A stretch of 64,000 nt of DNA from Sulfurovum sp. (GCA_024637255.1 JAGXFO010000009.1:1-64000); one strand, 5' to 3'. Shown: positions 34,312 through 44,458, counted from the stretch's first letter. Program-made: numbers and translations. Notes: generated from the letters alone by a model not told the origin.

Positions 34312-35274
34312 TTACAGTAGTCCTACGGCTTCTTTAACTTTTAGCATCTTGTCGGTTGCAATGGCTCTGACTTTTTTGGCACCTTGCGCCAATATATCAT
34401 GTACCTCATCCATATGAGTGAGGTAATACTCACGTTTTTCTCTGGCATTTGACAACTCTTCCCAAATCAACTCTTTAAGATATTTCTTGAAGTGACCATA
34501 TCCCTCTTTACCACTCTTGTAGCGAAGCTGCAGCTCAAGCTTTTCTTCCTCATTCAGAAAAAGTGAAGCAAGTGTATAGATATTGTCTCCTTCAAATTTC
34601 AATGGTTCACCCAAGGGTGTTGAAGAGGAGATGATTTTGTTGCATCGTTGCTGCAAAGATTTTTCATCCATAAAAAGGTCGATGGCATTGTTATAACTTT
34701 TACTCATCTTTTGACCATCTATACCGGGAATAGTAGCCATGTCTTCTTGTACAATATGTTCGGGGAGGGTAAATATTTCTCCATATTCGTTGTTAAACTT
34801 TATGGCGATGTCACGCGTCATCTCGACATGCTGGATCTGGTCTTTTCCTACGGGTACCTTCTGGGTATCTAACAGTAGAATGTCTGCTGCCATCAGCACA
34901 GGGTAGGAGAAGAGTGCATGGTTTGCAGAGATGCCTTTGGCGACTTTGTCTTTGTAGGAGTGTGCACGCTCAAGTAGTCCCATGGGAGTAAACTTTGAGA
35001 GTATCCAGTAGAGTTCAAGTACTTCAGGCATATCACTTTGCACCCAAAAGGTTGTCTTCTCTGGGTCAATTCCTAGCGATAAATAGTCTACGGCAGCATC
35101 GATGGTATATTGCTTTAGTGTTGCTGCATCTTTTGAAGTGGTGAGTGAGTGATAGTTGGCGATAAACGTGAACAGTTCATGTTCTTCCTGAAGTTCTACC
35201 ATAGGCTTCATGGCACCAAAATAGTTTCCTATGTGAAGTTTTCCTGAAGCTTGTATTCCTGTAAGTACACGCAT
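34312..35274 (-). CDS. trpS: Tryptophanyl-tRNA synthetase
   Basis: A class I synthetase of 320 residues. The HIGH-type motif is ASGKLHIGNYFGAMKPM (10-26) and the KMSKS loop is DGQKMSKSYNNAI. YPVLMAADILLLDTQKVPVGKDQIQH in two blocks marks the Trp-binding region. It lies 53 bases past the der start on the same strand. Confidence 0.96.
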   Translation of the reverse strand: MRVLTGIQASGKLHIGNYFGAMKPMVELQEEHELFTFIANYHSLTTSKDAATLKQYTIDAAVDYLSLGIDPEKTTFWVQSDMPEVLELYWILSKFTPMGLLERAHSYKDKVAKGISANHALFSYPVLMAADILLLDTQKVPVGKDQIQHVEMTRDIAIKFNNEYGEIFTLPEHIVQEDMATIPGIDGQKMSKSYNNAIDLFMDEKSLQQRCNKIISSSTPLGEPLKFEGDNIYTLASLFLNEEEKLELQLRYKSGKEGYGHFKKYLKELIWEELSNAREKREYYLTHMDEVHDILAQGAKKVRAIATDKMLKVKEAVGLL

Positions 35275-35327
35275 GAGTATGTCCTAAATAACTTTTAGGG
35301 GATTATAGCAAAGTGTTTGTAAAAAAC

Positions 35328-36728
35328 CTATGCTTCATCGTCATCCACTCTTTGACCACGTTTTCTGGCAACAATGTCTAAAGGTACGCCCTCAAAGTCA
35401 AATTTTTCCCTAAAAAAGTTAGCCAGGTAGCGTTTGTAGGAGAAATGTATAAACTCTGGTCTATTGGAAATAAGGGCTATTTTTGGCGGTTTGGTCTCAT
35501 ACTGCGTTGCAAACTTTATGTTCACCGCAGCACCATTGTGCGATGGTACATGGTGACGTCTGATTGCTGCACGTAGGGTATCGTTAAGTTCAGCAGTGGG
35601 AATACGTTGCTGGTAGCGTTTATAGATAGCTGTGATCTGGTCAAGTATTTTTGGTACACGCAAGCCTGTTTTTGCAGAAATGGTGATAAAGGGTGCATAA
35701 TGTAAAAATTTCAGTTCATCACGAATGTCATCCACTACCTCTTCATAAGTCCTGTCTTCCTTGATATCCCACTTGTTCAGAACAATCAAGCAGGCCAAGC
35801 GATACTCTTCGATGAGTCCGGCAACCCTTTCATCGAGCTCTGATATTTGTTGTGTGGAGTCAAGTACGAGCAGAACAATATCTGCCTCTTTGAGCATCTC
35901 AGTAGTGCGAGTGAGTGCAAATTTTTCGATACCTAGAATTCTGGAACGTTTGCGGATACCTGCTGTGTCTATAAAGGTTATTTCATGGTCGTCATATTCT
36001 ATCATCTCATCTATGGGGTCTATTGTGGTCCCTGCAACATCTGAAACAACAGAACGTTCTTCTCCCAAGAGAGCATTAAGAAGCGAACTTTTACCCGTGT
36101 TTACCCGTCCGATGATGGCAACGCGTATCTTGTTGTCTTTCTCAGGCTTAACCACAGCATTGATATCCCGGATAATCTCAGCAAAAGGGTCTAATGGGCT
36201 GTCTTCATCTTCTGCAAGCTCAAGACCCACTTCTTCTGGGGCTGGGATATACTGTTCCATCCACGCATAAAAGTCATTAAAATAACGATTATGACTTACT
36301 GACATAGGAAAGGTAGCATCTGCACCGAACTCTAAAAATTCCCAGTAACGATCTTCTTCTTTATCATTGTCTATTTTGTTTACCACAAGAGCAAGGGGCT
36401 TATTCATTTCCTGGAGTTTGTAAAAGAGTTCTCTGTCTTCTTCACTGGGTATGGTTTTGCCGTCGACCATATAAATAATAATATCTGCTTCTTTTGCTGC
36501 ACGCAGAGAAAATTCTGCTACTTTGGAAAAAAGTTCAGAAGAGTAGTCTATCCCCCCAGTATCCATCACTTCAAAATCACGATTTCCAGAGATGCTGACA
36601 ATACGTCTCTTGATGTCCCTGGTGGTTCCGGAAACATCAGAAGTGATGGCATCTCTTTGTCTTGCCAAACGGTTAAAGAGTGAACTCTTTCCTACATTCG
36701 GTCTTCCTAATATGGCTACTTTTTTCAT
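35328..36728 (-). CDS. der: Ribosome-associated GTPase Der (EngA)
   Basis: An assembly factor for the 50S subunit with two GTPase domains in tandem: GRPNVGKSSLFNRL (G1), DTGGID (G3) and NKIDND (G4) in the first; GRVNTGKSSLLNALLG, DTAGIRKRSR and NKWD in the second. The C-terminal KH-like domain (IALISNRPEFIHFSYKRYLANFFREKFDFEG in two parts) follows. It is 466 residues, family length. An acidic linker joins the two domains. Confidence 0.97.
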   Translation of the reverse strand: MKKVAILGRPNVGKSSLFNRLARQRDAITSDVSGTTRDIKRRIVSISGNRDFEVMDTGGIDYSSELFSKVAEFSLRAAKEADIIIYMVDGKTIPSEEDRELFYKLQEMNKPLALVVNKIDNDKEEDRYWEFLEFGADATFPMSVSHNRYFNDFYAWMEQYIPAPEEVGLELAEDEDSPLDPFAEIIRDINAVVKPEKDNKIRVAIIGRVNTGKSSLLNALLGEERSVVSDVAGTTIDPIDEMIEYDDHEITFIDTAGIRKRSRILGIEKFALTRTTEMLKEADIVLLVLDSTQQISELDERVAGLIEEYRLACLIVLNKWDIKEDRTYEEVVDDIRDELKFLHYAPFITISAKTGLRVPKILDQITAIYKRYQQRIPTAELNDTLRAAIRRHHVPSHNGAAVNIKFATQYETKPPKIALISNRPEFIHFSYKRYLANFFREKFDFEGVPLDIVARKRGQRVDDDEA

Positions 36729-36757
36729 AATATAATCTTTCTAAATAATTAGTGAAA

Positions 36758-37201
36758 TTATAGCACAGTTTTTTCGGGAAGACTTTCTACGTAAAGAGTC
36801 TGAGACGGGAATGCAAAAGAGCAGTTATTTTCTTCAACGATTTTCATAATTTTAAGATGTATTTCTTCTTGAATAGTCAGATATTTTGCCCAGTTAGAGG
36901 TACGGATAAAAGCATAGATAAATATGTTTAAAGCACTGTCACCAAAAGAGTTGAAATTAACAAGGAGCGTATCGTCCTGAGAAATATCTTCGTGGCTTTG
37001 CATCATTGTTTTAATCTGAGTAACTATGTTTTGTATTTGAGAGCTAGTTGTGCCGTAGGTAAGGCCTGCATTCATTTTGATCCGCCTCGCACCTCTTCTT
37101 GAGAAATTTTCTATAGGGCTGTTAGCCACTATCTGATTGGGTACTGTTATGACATTGATGGTTTCGCTAATGTTGTGATCATTTACGGATATCTCTGGCA
37201 T
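36758..37201 (-). pseudogene. Remnant of an MscS-type mechanosensitive channel (C-terminal part only)
   Basis: The 147-residue frame matches only the cytoplasmic beta and C-terminal domains of MscS channels: VITVPNQIVANSPIENFSRRGARR, LTYGTTSSQIQNIVTQIKTMM, VNFNSFGDSALNIFIYAFIRT and FPSQTLYVE. The membrane helices that make the pore are absent, and no hydrophobic frame is found upstream to 37260 on the minus strand. It is therefore a 5'-truncated gene. A soluble domain expressed by itself is possible, since the frame is intact, but it could not form a channel. It lies 30 bases from der. Confidence 0.65.
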
Positions 37202-37487
37202 ACTTTTTCATCTCCAATTTTTTATGTGTATTTTTATTATAGTAGAATTTGATTTGATTTATAAGAGAGAGGTACTGGCATAGTAGTATTGGGTAAATCT
37301 GTGAAAACCGTCAATCCTCAATCTGTACCGACATATTTTAGTATTTTGGGCTAGTAATTTACGACATGATTGCCAAAGTCCTTTTTGTGCCAAGTTTGTG
37401 CCAAATATGCTACACTTCGATAAAAAATTAAAATTAATTTTTTTCTTATTCTTCTGTCTTAGAGATGAATAAGCCATAAGGCTCTGC
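37202..37487. other. Intergenic stretch beside the MscS remnant
   Basis: 286 AT-rich bases with no convincing gene. A tandem TTTGTGCCAA lies at 37384-37393 and 37395-37404. The missing part of the MscS gene should lie here but leaves no trace I can read, so the deletion or replacement is probably old. Confidence 0.5.
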
Positions 37488-38390
37488 TTGAAAGATAAAA
37501 TCAAAAACATGGACAGAGGCATTTTACTGATGTTGCTTGCCTCACTCAGTTTTGCAGTGATGGGCGGTTTTGCCAAAGTAGTAAGCCAAGCTTTACCTCC
37601 CGTGGAAGTCACCTTTTTTCGTAATATTTTTGGGGTGGTTCTCGTCGGACTTGCTATTTATAAAGTACCTTTGAAACAGACAGGAGGCAAGCCATTTTTA
37701 CTTATTTTTCGTGGTTCTATAGGCTTTGCTGCACTTTTGGCATATTTTTATGTTATGGCGCATATTCCTCTGGGCGAGGCGGTGACATATAACAAAACAT
37801 CACCTCTCTTTGTAGCCCTTTTTGCGTATATCTTTCTAAATGAAAAATTGCATAAAAGTGCTTTGTTCGCAGTGGTAATCGGTTTTGTAGGCATTGTGCT
37901 GGTGGCACAGCCTCAAGGAGGTTCTTTTGACAAATATGACATACTGGGTATATTCTCAGGTATAGGTGCAGCGCTTGCATACACGTCCATACGCGAACTT
38001 AGAAACTACTACGATACCAGAGCCATAGTGATGTCATTTATGGTGATAGGGACTATTGGGCCACTTATTTTGATGCTTGTAACGCCCTATGTGCATGTGT
38101 CGGAAGATTTTGACTGGATGTTTGCCGTTTTCGTGATGCCACATGGTGTTGAGTGGGCATATGTCAGTGCTGTAGGGATCTTTGCAACTATTTCGCAACT
38201 CTTGATGACCAAAGCCTATGAGTTAACAAAAGCAGGCATAGTTGGAACCATAAGTTACAGCAACATTGTCTTTGCTCTCGTAATAGGAGTGATGTTGGGC
38301 GACCCTATACCTGATTTTTGGACACTTTTGGGTATAATCTTAGTCATACTGTCAGGACTACTCGTAGCTCTGCCTAAAGGAATAAAATGA
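37488..38390 (+). CDS. EamA/DMT-family transporter
   Basis: A 300-residue carrier of the drug/metabolite superfamily: ten membrane spans in two EamA repeats ([40 protein letters not shown]) with the [16 protein letters not shown] pattern. Substrate unknown; relatives export amino acids or metabolites. The TTG at 37488 has AAGG 7 bases upstream. The ATG at 37509 is an alternative, shortening the protein by seven residues. It overlaps kdsA by 4 bases, so it is the first gene of the kdsA-ribH-nusB-mqnC run. Confidence 0.85.
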   Translation: MKDKIKNMDRGILLMLLASLSFAVMGGFAKVVSQALPPVEVTFFRNIFGVVLVGLAIYKVPLKQTGGKPFLLIFRGSIGFAALLAYFYVMAHIPLGEAVTYNKTSPLFVALFAYIFLNEKLHKSALFAVVIGFVGIVLVAQPQGGSFDKYDILGIFSGIGAALAYTSIRELRNYYDTRAIVMSFMVIGTIGPLILMLVTPYVHVSEDFDWMFAVFVMPHGVEWAYVSAVGIFATISQLLMTKAYELTKAGIVGTISYSNIVFALVIGVMLGDPIPDFWTLLGIILVILSGLLVALPKGIK

Positions 38391-39187
38391 TACTTATAGC
38401 AGGGCCTTGTGTCCTAGAAAGTAGAGACAATGTAATGAGAATCGCAGAATCTTTGATGCAATACCATGAAGATTGCACAAAAGATTTTTACTTTAAAGCG
38501 AGTTTTGACAAAGCAAATCGTACCAGTCTTGACAGTTTTAGGGGTCCGGGACTAGAAGAAGGTCTTAAGATGCTTCAGGAAGTCAAAGAGCAGTTTGGCT
38601 ATAAGATCTTAACCGATGTGCACGACCATACACAGCCTGCAGCCGTAGCAGAGGTAGCAGATGTGTTACAAATACCCGCATTTTTATGTCGCCAAACAGA
38701 TCTTCTTGTGGCAGCTGCAAAAACGCACGCAACGGTTAACATCAAAAAAGGGCAGTTTTTGGCACCGGCTGCGATGGAGCACTCTGTAGCAAAAGTGCTT
38801 AAAACCAGGGGGTTTGATGGCGAAGTCAACTATGAAAATGCGAAAAAATATAATGTGTGGCTTACTGAAAGAGGAACGACTTTTGGATACGGAAACCTTG
38901 TGGTCGATATGCGTGGACTGAAGATCATGCGTGAGTTTGCACCGGTAATTTTTGATGCGACACACTCTGTGCAGATGCCTGCAAGCGGAGGGGCCACAAG
39001 TGGAGGAGACTCCTCTTTTGTGCCAACGCTTTCGCGTGCAGCAGCAGCAGCAGGGGTGGACGGTTTCTTTTTTGAGACGCATTTTGACCCAAGTTGTGCT
39101 TTGAGTGATGGGCCAAATATGATAGAATTAAGCAAGTTAAATGCACTCATAAAACAAATAGATGCGATACGCTTAATAATAGAATAG
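38387..39187 (+). CDS. kdsA: 3-deoxy-8-phosphooctulonate synthase (metal-dependent class)
   Basis: Condenses arabinose-5-phosphate and phosphoenolpyruvate to Kdo-8-phosphate for lipopolysaccharide. It is 266 residues. The start [13 protein letters not shown] has Cys at position 8, the metal ligand of class II enzymes; E. coli has Asn there. Others: [53 protein letters not shown] in parts, [20 protein letters not shown] and [18 protein letters not shown]. The order kdsA-ribH-nusB is the one known from Campylobacter. Confidence 0.96.
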   Translation: MILIAGPCVLESRDNVMRIAESLMQYHEDCTKDFYFKASFDKANRTSLDSFRGPGLEEGLKMLQEVKEQFGYKILTDVHDHTQPAAVAEVADVLQIPAFLCRQTDLLVAAAKTHATVNIKKGQFLAPAAMEHSVAKVLKTRGFDGEVNYENAKKYNVWLTERGTTFGYGNLVVDMRGLKIMREFAPVIFDATHSVQMPASGGATSGGDSSFVPTLSRAAAAAGVDGFFFETHFDPSCALSDGPNMIELSKLNALIKQIDAIRLIIE

Positions 39188-39227
39188 ACTAGTCTCGAGC
39201 AGCATGTGAAGCTTTAGTGAGAGGAAT

Positions 39228-39252
39228 TATATAGGAGCTTTGCTTCTATATA
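39228..39252 (+). promoter_or_regulatory. Hairpin in the kdsA-ribH gap
   Basis: TATATAGGAGC-TTT-GCTTCTATATA, an 11-bp stem with one G-U pair, 36 bases before the ribH ATG. No U run follows. It could be an RNA stability or attenuation element. Confidence 0.4.
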
Positions 39253-39287
39253 AGGAGAATTTATAAAATAAAACCTAAAGGATAAAA

Positions 39288-39755
39288 ATGAAAACAGTAG
39301 AAGGTAACTTAAGTGTTGACAAGAGTAAAAAGGTAGCGATCATCAATGGAAGATTCAACCATTTCATTACAGACAGACTCGTAGAGGGCGCGGTAGATGC
39401 TTATACGAGACATGGCGGAAACCCGGATGACCTGGACCTTATTTTAGTGCCTGGCGCCTTTGAGATACCATTGGCGCTGGACAAAGCATTTGCTTCAGGA
39501 AAGTATGATGCAATATGTTGTCTAGGCGCAGTCATTCGAGGTGCTACACCACATTTTGACTATATATCTGCAGAGGCAACCAAAGGTGTGGCATCGGTTA
39601 CGCTGAAGTACGGCAAGCCCTCAACTTTTGGTGTGCTTACGGTTGACAGTATTGAGCAGGCTATAGAGAGAGCCGGTACCAAAGCAGGGAACAAAGGTGC
39701 TGAAGCGATGGTGGGACTTATTGAACTTATTAACCTGTATAGTGAGCTCGATTAA
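39288..39755 (+). CDS. ribH: 6,7-dimethyl-8-ribityllumazine synthase
   Basis: Penultimate riboflavin step. A 155-residue lumazine synthase with [50 protein letters not shown] (catalytic His near residue 87) and [24 protein letters not shown]. The AAAGGA site is 7 bases before the ATG. Its stop overlaps the nusB start by one base. Confidence 0.96.
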   Translation: MKTVEGNLSVDKSKKVAIINGRFNHFITDRLVEGAVDAYTRHGGNPDDLDLILVPGAFEIPLALDKAFASGKYDAICCLGAVIRGATPHFDYISAEATKGVASVTLKYGKPSTFGVLTVDSIEQAIERAGTKAGNKGAEAMVGLIELINLYSELD

Positions 39756-40159
39756 TGGCAACAAGACATCAAGCCAGAATGGCAGTGATAGGCTTACTTT
39801 ATGCCTATGATCTTGGTAATAAAAATATTGCAAAATTCCAAGATGAGATTTTGGAAGAGGGAAAGATCCGTAACAAACAAAAAGAGTTTTCCGAAGCTTT
39901 GTTTGAAGGGACTATTAAAAACCTTGAGATGATAGATGCCGAAGTGAAGAGGCATATGAAAGATTGGGATTATGACGGCATAGGAAAAGTGGAAAAGGCC
40001 ATCATGAGACTGGGTGCCTATGAAATTATTGTGGCAAAGACAGACAGGGCTATTATTATCAATGAAGCTGTAGAGCTTGCCAAGACACTTGCCGATGAAA
40101 AATCACCACAGTTCATCAATGGTGTTTTGGACGCAATTGGGAAAGACAGTTTAGTTTAA
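39755..40159 (+). CDS. nusB: Transcription antitermination protein NusB
   Basis: A 134-residue all-helical RNA-binding protein that joins NusE in rRNA antitermination. It starts TRHQARMAVIGLLYAYDLGN and has MRLGAYEIIVAKTDRAIIINEAVELAKTLADEKSPQFINGVLDAI in its conserved C-terminal part, the NusB signature. It follows ribH directly, as in related genomes. Confidence 0.94.
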   Translation: MATRHQARMAVIGLLYAYDLGNKNIAKFQDEILEEGKIRNKQKEFSEALFEGTIKNLEMIDAEVKRHMKDWDYDGIGKVEKAIMRLGAYEIIVAKTDRAIIINEAVELAKTLADEKSPQFINGVLDAIGKDSLV

Positions 40160-40168
40160 GGAGAGGAT

Positions 40169-41230
40169 GTGACAGCAACTATGACAAAACGTATGACGAT
40201 TGATGAAGCAGTAGCGCTCATCGAAACCGCTGACCTTAAAACACTTGGGAAAATGGCACTTGCACGCAAAAAAGAGATGCATCCCGAAGGTGTAACTACG
40301 TTTGTTGTGGACAGAAACATCAACTATACCAATATTTGCTGGGTGGATTGTAAATTTTGTGCTTTTTATACCCATGAGAAAAAAGAAGATGCGTATATTT
40401 TAACTTTTGAAGAGATAGATCAGAAAATAGATGAACTTTTAGCCATAGGCGGTACGCAGATACTTTTTCAGGGAGGCGTGCATCCCAAGCTTGAGATAGA
40501 GTGGTATGAAGATCTTGTCGAACATATTTCCAAGAAATACCCCCAAGTAACCATTCATGGTTTCTCCTCTATAGAGATAGATTATATTGCCAACCGTTCA
40601 AAAATAAGCATCTCTGAAGTGTTACGCAGACTCAAAGCAAAAGGGCTCAGTTCTATTCCCGGCGCAGGAGCAGAGATACTTTCTGATCGTGTCAGGGACA
40701 TTATAGCACCCAAGAAACATGACAAAGACCAGTGGTTGGAAGTACACCGTCAGGCACACAAGCTCGACATTAAGTCTACGGCTACGATGATGTACGGTAC
40801 TGTGGAGACCATACGGGAGATAGTGGAGCACTGGGATTATATACGCCAGCTTCAGGATGAAACGGGTGGATTTAGAGCGTTTATCATGTGGTCGTATCAG
40901 AGTGACCATACGCAGCTTAAGCGAGAACTTCCTACCATTACAAAGACGACACCAAACCAATACCTGCGGTATTTGGCGGTTGCCAGACTCTTTTTGGATA
41001 ATGTACCGAACATACAAAGTTCCTGGGTCACGCAAGGCTCCTATATAGGACAGATGGCTCTGCTTTTTGGTGCAAATGATTTAGGCTCTACGATGATGGA
41101 AGAAAATGTTGTATCAGCAGCCGGCGCTAAAAATGAGATGAATCAGGATGAGATGATAGAACTCATTAGAGACGTAGGTGAGAGTCCTGCAAAACGCAAT
41201 ACAGCATACGAAATATTAGAGAGATTTTAG
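40169..41230 (+). CDS. mqnC: Cyclic dehypoxanthinyl futalosine synthase (radical SAM)
   Basis: Acts in the futalosine route to menaquinone, making the cyclic futalosine from dehypoxanthine futalosine. It is 353 residues with VVDRNINYTNICWVDCKFCAF, whose CX3CX2C binds the 4Fe-4S cluster, then TQILFQGGVHPKL, HGFSSIEI, GLSSIPGAGAEILSDRVR and STATMMYGTVET. MqnC is preferred over MqnE for the DRNINYTN context. The GTG at 40169 has AAGGAG 5 bases before it; an ATG at 40181 is possible. Confidence 0.9.
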   Translation: MTATMTKRMTIDEAVALIETADLKTLGKMALARKKEMHPEGVTTFVVDRNINYTNICWVDCKFCAFYTHEKKEDAYILTFEEIDQKIDELLAIGGTQILFQGGVHPKLEIEWYEDLVEHISKKYPQVTIHGFSSIEIDYIANRSKISISEVLRRLKAKGLSSIPGAGAEILSDRVRDIIAPKKHDKDQWLEVHRQAHKLDIKSTATMMYGTVETIREIVEHWDYIRQLQDETGGFRAFIMWSYQSDHTQLKRELPTITKTTPNQYLRYLAVARLFLDNVPNIQSSWVTQGSYIGQMALLFGANDLGSTMMEENVVSAAGAKNEMNQDEMIELIRDVGESPAKRNTAYEILERF

Positions 41231-41237
41231 TCATCAA

Positions 41238-42539
41238 ATGAAGATTATTTTATTATTATTATTGGCACTACAAGGAGCATTGATGGCAACATCGCTTAGA
41301 GAGATAGAGATTAAAGAGACTAAGGTACCTGTGGTATTTGAAGAGGGGAAATATATCCCTATTGTTTCCATTCAGTTGGTATTTAAAAATGCGGGACATT
41401 TGAACAATACCAAAGACGGCTTGGCAGATATGTCTGCAAGGCTGTTAAATGAAGGCACAGCAAAGGACGGAAGCGTAGGTTTTGCCACAAAACTTGATGC
41501 ACACGCTGTGGACATCAGTGCACACGCGGGACGTGAAACTTTTGTCATAGAGGTATCTTCACTTAAAAGTGAATTCCCCTATGCAGTAGAGCGCCTGGAA
41601 GAACTTTTTAAAGATCCAAATTATACGCAAGAAGCACTCAGTCAGATTAAGCATCAAAAGATAGGTTGGCTTACGCAAAAGAAGAGCGACTTTGACTACA
41701 TTGCAGGAAGCGCTTTACGTGCGACACTTTTTAAAGATTCAGCCTTGGCTAAACCTTATGACGGAACAGTAGAAAGTATAGAGAGCATGACGCTTGAAGA
41801 GATTCGAACATTTATCACCACTCATTTAGGATACAACAATGTGATAGGTGTGGCAGGTGGAGATATTACACCTGATGAGGTAACAGTGTATCTAGCCAGA
41901 CTGCTCTACCTTTTACCAAAAGTAGAAGATCGCGAAGTAGAAAACATACAAGCTTCAGACAAAAAAGAAGTAGTACTGATAAACGAAGATACGCAGCAGG
42001 CATATATCTACTTTGGTGCCCCCTTTAACTACTCTTATGCAGACAAAGACCAGCATAAGGCAAAAATAGCGGAATATTTACTCGGTGGTGCAGGCTTTGG
42101 ATCTCGCCTTATGGAAGAGATACGTGTAAAGCGTGGGCTTACTTATGGTGTGTATTCCTCTCTTGTGCGTAGTAAAAGCGCGTCATATTTGAGCGGATAT
42201 ATGCAAACAAAACTAAGTACGCAAGATGAAGCAAAAGATTTGATACAAGAAGTGGTTGATACTTTTGTGAAAGAGGGTATCACAGAGGAAGAGCTTGAAG
42301 ATACGAAGAAATTTTTGCTCGGTTCTGAGCCTTTACGCACAGAAACACTTTCTCAAAGACTAAACCGTACTTATAATGATTTTTACCTTGGAAGACCGCT
42401 TGATTTTGCTAAAGAAGAGTTGAAAAGTATAGAATCAGTTACGCTGGACGAGGTCAATACTTTTATTAAGGCGCATACAGAGTTGTCAGATATTACTTTT
42501 AGTATCGTGACAAAAAAAGAAGACAATGTTACGAAATAA
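41238..42539 (+). CDS. M16-like periplasmic protein lacking the zinc motif
   Basis: A 433-residue secreted protein with a signal peptide (KIILLLLLALQGALMATS) and two M16 halves. The first half has DGLADMSARLLNEGT where active members have the HxxEH zinc motif; the histidines and Glu are absent. The second half keeps GFGSRLMEEIRVKRGLTYGVYS, the Arg...Tyr substrate-binding block. In families where two M16 chains pair, one chain lacks HxxEH. The active partner is not next door. It follows mqnC by 7 bases. Confidence 0.8.
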   Translation: MKIILLLLLALQGALMATSLREIEIKETKVPVVFEEGKYIPIVSIQLVFKNAGHLNNTKDGLADMSARLLNEGTAKDGSVGFATKLDAHAVDISAHAGRETFVIEVSSLKSEFPYAVERLEELFKDPNYTQEALSQIKHQKIGWLTQKKSDFDYIAGSALRATLFKDSALAKPYDGTVESIESMTLEEIRTFITTHLGYNNVIGVAGGDITPDEVTVYLARLLYLLPKVEDREVENIQASDKKEVVLINEDTQQAYIYFGAPFNYSYADKDQHKAKIAEYLLGGAGFGSRLMEEIRVKRGLTYGVYSSLVRSKSASYLSGYMQTKLSTQDEAKDLIQEVVDTFVKEGITEEELEDTKKFLLGSEPLRTETLSQRLNRTYNDFYLGRPLDFAKEELKSIESVTLDEVNTFIKAHTELSDITFSIVTKKEDNVTK

Positions 42540-42562
42540 TATGTCAAATTGACATATTATTT
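42534..42562 (+). terminator. Perfect 12-bp hairpin over the M16 gene stop
   Basis: AAATAATATGTC-AAATT-GACATATTATTT, 12 bp with a 5-base loop, beginning 3 bases before the stop codon. Only three U follow, so it is a weak intrinsic terminator or an RNA 3'-end protector. Confidence 0.45.
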
Positions 42563-42583
42563 CTACACTCTCTAAAACTTTTG

Positions 42584-42589
42584 TATAAT
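42584..42589 (+). promoter_or_regulatory. -10 box of recG
   Basis: TATAAT preceded by TTTTG, 24 bases before the recG ATG, just past the hairpin at 42534-42562. RecG therefore probably has its own promoter. Confidence 0.55.
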
Positions 42590-42612
42590 CATTAAAACAA
42601 AAGGGTCTTGTG

Positions 42613-44427
42613 ATGGAAGAAGCGAAGCAACTTTTTAAAAAACTCAAGATTCACTCTTTACTTGACCTAGCACTGATCATCCCAACTTCTTATAATGATA
42701 CAACACTCTCAACTGCACTTGAATTAGGGAGAGTCAATACCCTTGAAGTCAAAGTGGTTGATTCAAGCATCTATTCTGGTAAACTGCGTGTCACTTTTGT
42801 GCTTACACAGTCAGGCAGACGACTCTCCTCTACTTTTTTTAGGGTTACTCCTTACCATCATAAACTTTTCGAGGTGGGGTCAAGCCATGTCATACAGGGT
42901 AGGCTTGAAGAGTACCAAGGGTATTTGCAAATGTCTCAGCCCAAATCCATCAAAGAAGTGGGAAAGATTACCCCTAAGTACAAAACTGTACTTAAAGAGA
43001 GTGAGATAGCTTCTCTCATTGAGTGTTATGTGAATGAACCAAATTTATACAATGAAGGCTTGGACAGTAAAGAAGTAGCTACACTTATGCATATCCACTT
43101 TCTAAAAAGTATGGAAGAGGTGTATGAGGGCACAGCACTTAAACCTGATTTTCTGCTTGTGTTGAAATTTATTGAAGCCTATAATCATTTGAAAAAATTA
43201 CGGGGGAAAAGGGCAGACTTCCCTGCGCATAGGGCATTGTTTGGGAACATACAGCCTTTTGTAGAGAACCTGCCTTTTACCCTAACATATGAGCAGCAAG
43301 AAGTGATTGCCCAGATACAAATAGATTTGGCCAGAGAAGACAAAGCAGCCAAACGGATGGTCGTTGGCGATGTGGGCTCTGGTAAAACTATGGTGATACT
43401 TGCCTCCGTGATGATGGCATATCCGCATAAAAGTATACTGATGGCACCTACTTCACTACTGGCATTGCAATTGTATGAAGAGGCATGTAAGTATTTACCA
43501 AAACATATCAATGTGGCATTGGTTATGCAGGGTAAAAATCAGGGTGACTATGTAAATGCTGATTTTATTATAGGCACGCATGCACTGCTTTATAAAGAAG
43601 ATCTGCCACAAGCGTCTTTGGTCATGATAGACGAGCAGCATCGTTTTGGTACCAAGCAGAGACAAAGTTTAGAAGCCTTGGCTGGGGAAGTAAACAGCAA
43701 CCAATCATATACAAAACCGCATTTCATACAGTTCTCTGCCACGCCGATTCCGCGAACGCAGGCCATGATGGAGTCTGAACTTCTTGATGTGAGCCTCATC
43801 ACCACTACACCTTTTGAACGCGAAGTGCTTACTCAAACCATAGGTAAGCAAGATTTTAAAAACCTGCTGGGACATATTAGAGATGAGATAGCCCAAAAGC
43901 ATCAAGTACTTATTGTATATCCATTGGTGCAGGAGAGCACTGAAGTGCCGTATCAGTCTCTGGAAGAGAGTAGAGGATTTTGGGAAAATAAATTTGATGC
44001 TGTTTATATGACACACGGTAAAGATAAACAAAAAGAGGAAGTATTGCTAGAGTTTAGAGAGCGTGGAAACATACTTTTGGCCACAACAGTGGTAGAAGTA
44101 GGTATCTCGCTACCAAGACTAACCCTTATAGTCATCGTAGGTGCAGAACGGCTTGGGCTTGCAACATTGCACCAGCTCAGAGGAAGAGTAGGGCGCAATG
44201 GTCTGAAAAGTTGGTGTTATCTTTATTCTAACAGCCCTGAAAATTTCAGACTTGAGCAATTCACTAAAACCACAAACGGTTTTGATATCGCAAAGCTGGA
44301 TTTAAAATTTCGTGACAGTGGGGATATACTTGATGGGACCATACAAAGCGGCCAAAGGTTTAAATGGTTAGACATGGGAGAAGATGAAGATATTGTGGCT
44401 AGAGCAAAAAATAGGGTGAATGCGTAG
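42613..44427 (+). CDS. recG: ATP-dependent DNA helicase RecG
   Basis: Remodels stalled replication forks and branched DNA. The protein is about 604 residues, shorter than the 693 of E. coli and like other Campylobacterota. It has an N-terminal wedge domain (LEVKVVDSSIYSGKLRVTFVL), then GDVGSGKTMVILAS (Walker A), MIDEQHRFGTKQRQ (DEQH), FSATPIPRTQAMM and the C-terminal helicase motifs (LATTVVEVGISLPRL, HQLRGRVGRNG). The ATG at 42613 is preferred, AAGGG being 7 bases before it; a GTG precedes it directly. It is convergent with hpf. Confidence 0.95.
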   Translation: MEEAKQLFKKLKIHSLLDLALIIPTSYNDTTLSTALELGRVNTLEVKVVDSSIYSGKLRVTFVLTQSGRRLSSTFFRVTPYHHKLFEVGSSHVIQGRLEEYQGYLQMSQPKSIKEVGKITPKYKTVLKESEIASLIECYVNEPNLYNEGLDSKEVATLMHIHFLKSMEEVYEGTALKPDFLLVLKFIEAYNHLKKLRGKRADFPAHRALFGNIQPFVENLPFTLTYEQQEVIAQIQIDLAREDKAAKRMVVGDVGSGKTMVILASVMMAYPHKSILMAPTSLLALQLYEEACKYLPKHINVALVMQGKNQGDYVNADFIIGTHALLYKEDLPQASLVMIDEQHRFGTKQRQSLEALAGEVNSNQSYTKPHFIQFSATPIPRTQAMMESELLDVSLITTTPFEREVLTQTIGKQDFKNLLGHIRDEIAQKHQVLIVYPLVQESTEVPYQSLEESRGFWENKFDAVYMTHGKDKQKEEVLLEFRERGNILLATTVVEVGISLPRLTLIVIVGAERLGLATLHQLRGRVGRNGLKSWCYLYSNSPENFRLEQFTKTTNGFDIAKLDLKFRDSGDILDGTIQSGQRFKWLDMGEDEDIVARAKNRVNA

Positions 44428-44458
44428 GATTTTATATGCCCACACCACCCTATGACTA

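Noticed and set aside
37384..37404. Tandem TTTGTGCCAA as an integration (att) site
   Set aside because: No tRNA and no integrase gene lies near, and a 10-base repeat is too short to support an att call alone.
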